A stretch of DNA of 20,317 bases from Chloroflexota bacterium (GTDB taxonomy: Bacteria; Chloroflexota; Chloroflexia; Thermomicrobiales; JADLAZ01), in assembly GCA_020849725.1 (NCBI GenBank), contig JADLAZ010000155.1, positions 1 to 20,317 on the forward strand, given 5' to 3'. The notes under the pieces are model-generated. The model did not search any database and was not told where the DNA came from. It saw only the letters and a list, made by a program, of their open reading frames with translations. Below, one piece after another: positions 16,364 through 20,317 of this stretch. The first letter of the stretch is position 1. The number at the start of each line of letters is the position of its first letter. A program made the position numbers and the translations under genes.

Positions 16364-16753
16364 CTATCGCACCAGACGGCCGGACGGATAGCCAGGCGCA
16401 ACCATGTCGCTCGGTGGCTCGCCCTGCTCCTGGCAGAGGCGGTCTGATAGGGCCGCCGGGTCCGCCGGCTCGAGCAACGTCAGCCACAGGCCGCCGTCGG
16501 TCAGCCAGAGGCGGTGGCCGCCACCGCGCACGAGGCAGCGAGCAGCTGGGTCGAACTGCCCCTTCTGGTTGGGGATGACCAGCAGCGGCAGGCCGTGGAG
16601 GACAGCGGCGTCAGGCGCTGTCTCAGCGTCCAGATCGATTGATCCAGATGCAAGACGAATATCACTCGTTGAGCGGCTGGCGCGGCCGGTCGCGTTGGGC
16701 GCTGTCGCCCTGGGCGGGGCCGATGCGTGCGATACTGGCGGTTGGCTGCCCAC
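16364..16753 (-). CDS. Hypothetical protein, 129 residues (uncertain start)
   Basis: No family recognised. The C-terminal 85 residues (from about AVLHGLPLLVIPNQKGQFDPAARCLV to the end) look like real coding sequence: strongly G/C-ended codons, hydrophobic strands and a repeated GGGHRLWLTDGGLWLTLLE beta pattern. The N-terminal 45 residues are less protein-like. The only standard start is GTG 16753, with weak GGTCGGG upstream; an ATT or CTG start further in, or a broken 5' end, is possible. It would lie divergent from the aldo/keto reductase, 38 bases apart, so that gene's promoter would lie within this frame. It precedes the lactonase by 110 bases. Confidence 0.45.
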   Translation of the reverse strand: MGSQPPVSHASAPPRATAPNATGRASRSTSDIRLASGSIDLDAETAPDAAVLHGLPLLVIPNQKGQFDPAARCLVRGGGHRLWLTDGGLWLTLLEPADPAALSDRLCQEQGEPPSDMVAPGYPSGRLVR

Positions 16754-16791
16754 CCCGACCGATGCCTTGGTCAGTCAAGGAGACGCGAGCG

Positions 16792-17763
16792 ATGATGGTC
16801 CCATCCGTGCCCGACCCAACGGTGCGGCGGCCCCTCGGCGCGACCGGCCTGTCGGTGACGCCGCTGTGCGTCGGCTGCGCGGCGCTGGGCAGCATGCCGG
16901 CGACGTTTGGCTTCGACGTGCCCGAGGCGCAGGCGCTGGCGACGCTGCGGGCCGCCTTCGCCGGGCCGCTCAACTTCGTCGATACGGCCGCCATCTATGC
17001 TGATGGCGAGAGCGAGCGGCGCGTCGGCCTGGCACTGCGCGAGTTGGGCGGGCTGCCACCGGGTGTGGTGCTCGCCACCAAGGCCGACCGCGACCCAGCC
17101 ACCAACGCCTTTGCTGGTGACCAGGCGCGGCGCTCAGTCGAGGGCAGCCTGCGGCGGCTGGGGCTCGACCGGTTGCAACTGGTCTACCTGCACGACCCGG
17201 AATACTGCGATCAGGCGCAGGTGCGCGGGCCGGGTGGGGCACTGGCAGCGCTGCAGGCGCTCCAGCGCGCGGGTGTGATCGGGCATCTCGGCATCGCCGG
17301 TGGGCCGATCGACCTGATGATCGCGTATGTCGAGACGGGCGCGTTCAGCGTCGTCATCACTCACAACCGCTACACGCTGCTCAACCAGACGGCCGGGCCG
17401 CTGATCGAGGTGGCTCACCGGCGTGGCGTGGCCGTTGTCAACGCCGCGCCCTATGGCTCGGGCCTGCTGGCCAAGGGACCGACAGCCTACCCGCGCTACG
17501 CCTATCGGGAGGCCCCGGCCGCGGTTGTAGCAGCAGCGGCGGCAATGGAGGCGGCCTGCGCTCGGCACGGCGTATCGCTGGCGGCGGCGGCGTTGCAGTT
17601 CTCGCTGCGCGACCCGCGCATCACCTCCACCATCGTCGGCATGACTCGCCCCGAACGCATCGGCGACACGCTGGCGCTGGCCCGGCAACCATTGCCGGAT
17701 GGGCTGTGGGCGGAGCTGGCGGCGCTGCGCCCGCCGATGGGCGACCCGCAGGCAGACGACTGA
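16792..17763 (+). CDS. Aldo/keto reductase, aldose 1-dehydrogenase-like
   Basis: A 323-residue aldo/keto reductase with the full catalytic tetrad: Asp64 and Tyr69 (FVDTAAIYADG), Lys97 (LATKAD) and His134 (VYLHDPE). The beginning RRPLGATGLSVTPLCVGCAALG and NAAPYGSGLL are close to the L-fucose/D-threo-aldose 1-dehydrogenase and pyridoxal 4-dehydrogenase subgroup, which oxidises sugars to 1,5-lactones. Such a lactone would suit the SMP-30 lactonase encoded divergently next door. The start ATG 16792 has AAGGAG nine bases upstream; ATG 16795 immediately follows as an alternative. A possible -10 box, GATACT (16731-16736), lacks a convincing -35. The specific sugar cannot be told from sequence. Confidence 0.9.
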   Translation: MMVPSVPDPTVRRPLGATGLSVTPLCVGCAALGSMPATFGFDVPEAQALATLRAAFAGPLNFVDTAAIYADGESERRVGLALRELGGLPPGVVLATKADRDPATNAFAGDQARRSVEGSLRRLGLDRLQLVYLHDPEYCDQAQVRGPGGALAALQALQRAGVIGHLGIAGGPIDLMIAYVETGAFSVVITHNRYTLLNQTAGPLIEVAHRRGVAVVNAAPYGSGLLAKGPTAYPRYAYREAPAAVVAAAAAMEAACARHGVSLAAAALQFSLRDPRITSTIVGMTRPERIGDTLALARQPLPDGLWAELAALRPPMGDPQADD

Positions 17764-17837
17764 CGACGTCCGCGCCTGGCCCGGGCCGCCGTGGGATGAT
17801 GGTCTCGGCGTTGGCTTCGGCTCCGCCCAGCCAACGG

Positions 17838-17897
17838 GGATGCCCACACCCAAACCCTTTCCCATGGCTGTGGGAGAGCGTTTGGGTGCGGGCATCC
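17838..17897. repeat. Long near-perfect inverted repeat between convergent genes
   Basis: Arms of 18 bases (17838-17855 and 17880-17897), beginning GGATGCCCACACCCAAAC, pair with a single mismatch. The spacer can continue the stem (CTTTCCCA with TGGGAGAG), so nearly all 60 bases fold into one hairpin. On minus-strand RNA the mismatch becomes a G-U pair. It lies between the stops of the aldo/keto reductase and rplL. It could be a two-way terminator (no T run) or a member of a dispersed extragenic palindrome family; its CCCAAACCC/TTTCCC core recalls such repeats, but copy number cannot be seen in this window. Confidence 0.7.
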
Positions 17898-17907
17898 GGC
17901 TAGCGGC

Positions 17908-18300
17908 CTACTTGACCTCGGCCTTGGCGCCGGCATCTTCCAGCTTCTTGCGGGCGGCCTCGGCGTCATCCTTGTTGACGGCTTCCTTGACCTTGGTCGG
18001 CGCGGCCTCAACCAGGTCCTTGGCCTCCTTCAGGCCGAGCGCGGTTAGCTCGCGAACGACCTTGATGACCTGGATCTTGTTGGCGCCGAAGTCGGTCAGC
18101 ACGACGTCGAACTCCGTCTGCTCCTCGACCGGCTCAGCCGCCGCCGCGGCGCCGCCACCGGCCGGCATAGCCGCCATCATCGGCATCGCCGCCGCCGCGG
18201 TGACGCCCCATTTGTCCTCAAGCGCCTTCTTCAGCTCAACCAGCTCCAGCACGGTCATCTGCTCGAGCTGACCGATAATGCCCTGGATATCAGCTGCCAT
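17908..18300 (-). CDS. rplL: 50S ribosomal protein L7/L12
   Basis: A 130-residue stalk protein of usual length and layout: N-terminal dimerisation domain (about 1-35, [22 protein letters not shown]), an Ala/Gly/Met/Pro hinge (36-60), and the C-terminal factor-binding domain (about 62-130, [38 protein letters not shown]). Its dimers bind L10 and recruit translation GTPases to the ribosome. ATG 18300 has GGAGGAG upstream. It follows rplJ by 57 bases, the conserved order. A long inverted repeat follows its stop. Confidence 0.98.
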   Translation of the reverse strand: MAADIQGIIGQLEQMTVLELVELKKALEDKWGVTAAAAMPMMAAMPAGGGAAAAAEPVEEQTEFDVVLTDFGANKIQVIKVVRELTALGLKEAKDLVEAAPTKVKEAVNKDDAEAARKKLEDAGAKAEVK

Positions 18301-18357
18301 GGTCGGTTCTCCTCCAGTGTAAAGTTCGATCGTCAGGATGACACGATTGCTGCGGAC

Positions 18358-18909
18358 TCAGGCGACCGGCGCAGCCTCGGCTGGCGCAGCCTCGCCGCCC
18401 AGCTTGCCGGCCTGCTGGTCCAGGATCGACACCAGCGACGAGGCGACACTGGTGAACAGGCCCAGCAAACCGGTGACCGGTCCGACGAGCGCGCCCAGCG
18501 CCTGCGACTGGAGTTCCGGTCGCGGTGGCAGCGTCGCCAGCGTCGCCACTTGCTCGGCGGTCACCAGACGCGTGCCGAGCAGGCCGGCTCGCACCGTCAT
18601 GATGCGCGAGATGCGCGCGAAGTCGTTGACGGCCTTGGCTGACGCGGCCAGATCGCCCCGGACGAAGATGAGCGCGGTCGGCCCGCTCAGCGCTGGCTCG
18701 ATCTCCACCTGGCCGTTCTGCTTCGCGGCGATCAGCGTCAGCGTGTTCTTGGCGACCTGGACCTCGGTTCCCAGCGGCCGGAGTTGACCGCGCAGGTTCT
18801 GCATGTCGGTCACCGTCAGGCCGCGATAGTCGGCGATGATCGTCAGGTTGGCCTGGCTCAGCTTTTCACTGAGTTCGGCGACTGTCGCGATCTTCCTGGC
18901 AGTTGGCAT
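18358..18909 (-). CDS. rplJ: 50S ribosomal protein L10
   Basis: A 183-residue L10. The N-terminal rRNA- and L11-binding domain is typical (VAELSEKLSQANLTIIADYRGLTVTDMQNLRGQLRPLGTEVQVAKNTL), and the C-terminal helix, LGLFTSVASSLVSILDQQAGK, carries the L12 dimer-binding sites. The Ala/Glu/Pro tail is short. L10 forms the stalk base and, with L12, usually represses its own operon by binding the leader. ATG 18909 follows GGGGGTGAGAGAGG. The leader region upstream holds an attenuator-like terminator. Confidence 0.97.
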   Translation of the reverse strand: MPTARKIATVAELSEKLSQANLTIIADYRGLTVTDMQNLRGQLRPLGTEVQVAKNTLTLIAAKQNGQVEIEPALSGPTALIFVRGDLAASAKAVNDFARISRIMTVRAGLLGTRLVTAEQVATLATLPPRPELQSQALGALVGPVTGLLGLFTSVASSLVSILDQQAGKLGGEAAPAEAAPVA

Positions 18910-19131
18910 CCTCTCTCACCCCCTTCCGATGTGAACGATAGCTCGGTTGTCAGCAACAAAAAAGGCCCGTGGCCGGAGCGGCGACGGGCGGAGCGGCACG
19001 GCCCGAACGGGGCCTGATCGTGCGCTGCGCGCCTCGGCTGGTGGGAGCGGTCCCCTTCGGCGCCCGTGGGCGCGCCAGCTGTCTCCGGCTCGCGTGAGAT
19101 CTCGATTGATGGTCAGGGCGGGCGCGGCCGC
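18910..19131 (-). promoter_or_regulatory. rplJ leader region (L10 leader)
   Basis: The 222-base gap between rplA and rplJ is GC-rich and highly structured on the minus strand. It contains a GACCGCTCCCACCAGCC block reminiscent of L10-leader internal loops, then a GGCCC/GGGCC hairpin with CGTTC loop (plus 19001-19015), then a hairpin with a T6 run. The GGGCC arm overlaps the 5' arm of the terminator, so the two are alternatives. Family and position support autoregulation by L10-L12, but the binding site itself is inferred. Confidence 0.6.
18958..19003 (-). terminator. Intrinsic terminator or attenuator before rplJ
   Basis: On the minus strand GGCCGTGCCG (plus 18994-19003) pairs with CGGCCACGGGCC (plus 18964-18975), with two single-base bulges. 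TTTTTT (plus 18958-18963) follows directly. The site is about 50 bases ahead of the rplJ start and inside the likely leader, so it would tune read-through from rplA into rplJL. Confidence 0.65.
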
Positions 19132-19851
19132 CTAGCTGGCGGCTGAGGCAGCGATCGTCGGCGCGACGTCCAGGCGGATGCCCGGCGCCATCGTCGAGGT
19201 CAGGGTAATGCTGCGCGTGTAGATGCCCTTGGCGCCGCTGGGCTTGGCGCGCTGGACCGCATCGACCAGCGCCAGCACATTATCACGGATCTGGTCCTCG
19301 GAGAAGCTGATTTTGCCGACGCCGACGTGGAGCAGGCCGGTGCGGTCGTTGCGGAACTCGACCCGCCCGCCTTTGACCTCCTGGATGACGCGCGGCAGGT
19401 CTTCGGCGCGCGGCACGAGCGTGCCGCTCTTGGGGTTGGGCATCAGGCCGCGCCGGCCGAGTACGCGCCCCAGACCCGACACCTTGCGCATGATGTCCGG
19501 TGTCGCGAGGGTCACGTCGAACTCCAGCCAACCGCCCTGGATCTGGGCGATCAGATCATCGCTGCCGATGTAGTCAGCGCCAGCCTCGCGCGCCAGGCGG
19601 GCGGCCTCGCCCTCAGCGAAGACGAGTACCCTCACGACCTTGCCGCTCCCGTGCGGTAGCACGGCAGTGCTGCGCACTTGCTGGTCGGCGTGGCGCGGGT
19701 CGATGCCCAGGCGTAGGTGGACCTCGATCGTCTCGTTGAACTTGGCGGTGGCGACCTGCTTGAGGAGACCGACGGCCTCGTCAATCGAGTAGAACTTGTC
19801 GCGGTCAACCTGCTCGGCCAGCGCGCGGTAACGTTTGCCATGCTTCGGCAT
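19132..19851 (-). CDS. rplA: 50S ribosomal protein L1
   Basis: A 239-residue L1 with the expected N-terminal [16 protein letters not shown], the block [50 protein letters not shown], and MPNPKSGTL in the second domain. The C-terminal [17 protein letters not shown] is typical. L1 binds 23S rRNA at the exit-site stalk and can repress its own mRNA. ATG 19851 has GGGAGG about six bases upstream. It follows rplK by 155 bases. Confidence 0.98.
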   Translation of the reverse strand: MPKHGKRYRALAEQVDRDKFYSIDEAVGLLKQVATAKFNETIEVHLRLGIDPRHADQQVRSTAVLPHGSGKVVRVLVFAEGEAARLAREAGADYIGSDDLIAQIQGGWLEFDVTLATPDIMRKVSGLGRVLGRRGLMPNPKSGTLVPRAEDLPRVIQEVKGGRVEFRNDRTGLLHVGVGKISFSEDQIRDNVLALVDAVQRAKPSGAKGIYTRSITLTSTMAPGIRLDVAPTIAASAAS

Positions 19852-19910
19852 ATCAATCCTCCCGGTGGTGCTAGCGGGCCGTCAGCCCTCCCACCCTTTG
19901 CGAGTGATGC

Positions 19911-20010
19911 GTGATGAGTGGCTTCGTGCCCCTGGATGCGACGCTTTGGCGGGTCCTGGTGGGTGACCGGCTAAAGCCTCGATCGCAGAGCTGCAGCCCC
20001 TACTCATCAC
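19911..20010 (-). repeat. Structured rplK-rplA intergenic region
   Basis: A nine-base inverted repeat, GTGATGAGT (19911-19919) and ACTCATCAC (20002-20010), brackets the gap and takes in the rplK stop codon. Within it GCTTTGGC (19943-19950) and GCTAAAGC (19970-19977) form an inner stem with one imperfect pair. Such nested structure between rplK and rplA could be an L1-binding or processing site; this is inference. Confidence 0.45.
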
Positions 20011-20317
20011 TGAATAGCGATACCCATGCTGCGGGCGGTGCCTTCGATCATCTTGATGGCGGCATCGATAGTGGTGGCGTTGAGGTCCTTCATCTTTAGC
20101 TCAGCGATCTCGCGCACCTGGACGGTGCTAACCTTGCCGGAGGTCGCCTTGTTGGGCGTGCTGGACCCCTTCTCGACACCGGCGGCGCGCCGCAGCAGAT
20201 CGGCGGCCGGCGGCGTCTTGGTGACGAAGGTGAACGAGCGGTCCTCGAAGACGGTGATCACCACCGGCACGACCTGGCCGGCCATGGTGGCAGTGCGCTC
20301 GTTGTATTCCTTGACAA
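20007..20317 (-). CDS. rplK: 50S ribosomal protein L11 (partial, 5' end outside)
   Basis: The C-terminal 103 codons of L11 are present; the gene starts beyond the window. The frame reads [51 protein letters not shown], the classic L11 junction, and ends with the rRNA-binding domain containing [25 protein letters not shown]. An internal ATG at 20285 is not the start, because the coding frame runs on into conserved L11 residues up to the window edge. L11 binds the GTPase-associated centre of 23S rRNA and is needed for RelA-type stringent signalling. rplA follows by 155 bases. Confidence 0.97.
   Translation of the reverse strand, partial: VKEYNERTATMAGQVVPVVITVFEDRSFTFVTKTPPAADLLRRAAGVEKGSSTPNKATSGKVSTVQVREIAELKMKDLNATTIDAAIKMIEGTARSMGIAIQ

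Overview
The window is high-GC bacterial DNA in which nearly every third codon position is G or C, so most long antisense reading frames are shadows of real genes. Gene content (citramalate route to isoleucine, an rplK-rplA-rplJ-rplL cluster, HD-GYP signalling, CtBP-like and Ldh2-type dehydrogenases, an alanine/proline-rich lipoprotein, a ydaO-type leader) fits a free-living bacterium. My best guess is Chloroflexota (Thermomicrobia or Roseiflexus-like), but this is inferred from general character, not from a marker I could search.

Layout. 1-2831 (+): the 3' end of leuB, then cimA and a class I methyltransferase. LeuB and CimA together serve the pyruvate + acetyl-CoA route to 2-oxobutyrate and isoleucine. 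3037-3990 (+): a CtBP/PGDH-type 2-hydroxyacid dehydrogenase. 4198-5163 (-): a tyrosine-recombinase-fold protein that has lost several catalytic residues. 5382-6410 (+): a REC-HD-GYP c-di-GMP phosphodiesterase. 6423-7692 (-): a lipoprotein and, upstream of it, an unrecognised 130-residue protein. The leader of that small gene (about 7753-7875, minus strand) carries the conserved blocks of the ydaO/yuaA c-di-AMP riboswitch, followed by a sequence that can pair with the P1 strand right beside the Shine-Dalgarno. 7979-8527 (+): NiaR-type niacin repressor, divergent from the riboswitch.

8541-16253 (-) is a run of same-strand genes. Read in the direction of transcription they are SMP-30 lactonase, SDR, membrane-fused spermidine-synthase-like protein, Ldh2-type dehydrogenase, dienelactone hydrolase, a beta-solenoid (DUF4097-like) protein and a PAS histidine kinase. 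A divergent aldo/keto reductase of the aldose 1-dehydrogenase type (16792-17763, +) lies next to the lactonase, which suggests sugar-to-lactone-to-acid oxidation; no dehydratase is present in the window. 17908-20317 (-) is the ribosomal stalk cluster, rplK (partial), rplA, rplJ and rplL. It has a leader and attenuator-like terminator before rplJ, a structured rplK-rplA gap, and a long hairpin after rplL.

The most notable item is the c-di-AMP riboswitch in front of an uncharacterised gene and a lipoprotein. Next are the catalytically degenerate recombinase and the sugar-oxidation neighbourhood. No tRNA, rRNA, CRISPR array or intact insertion sequence was seen.
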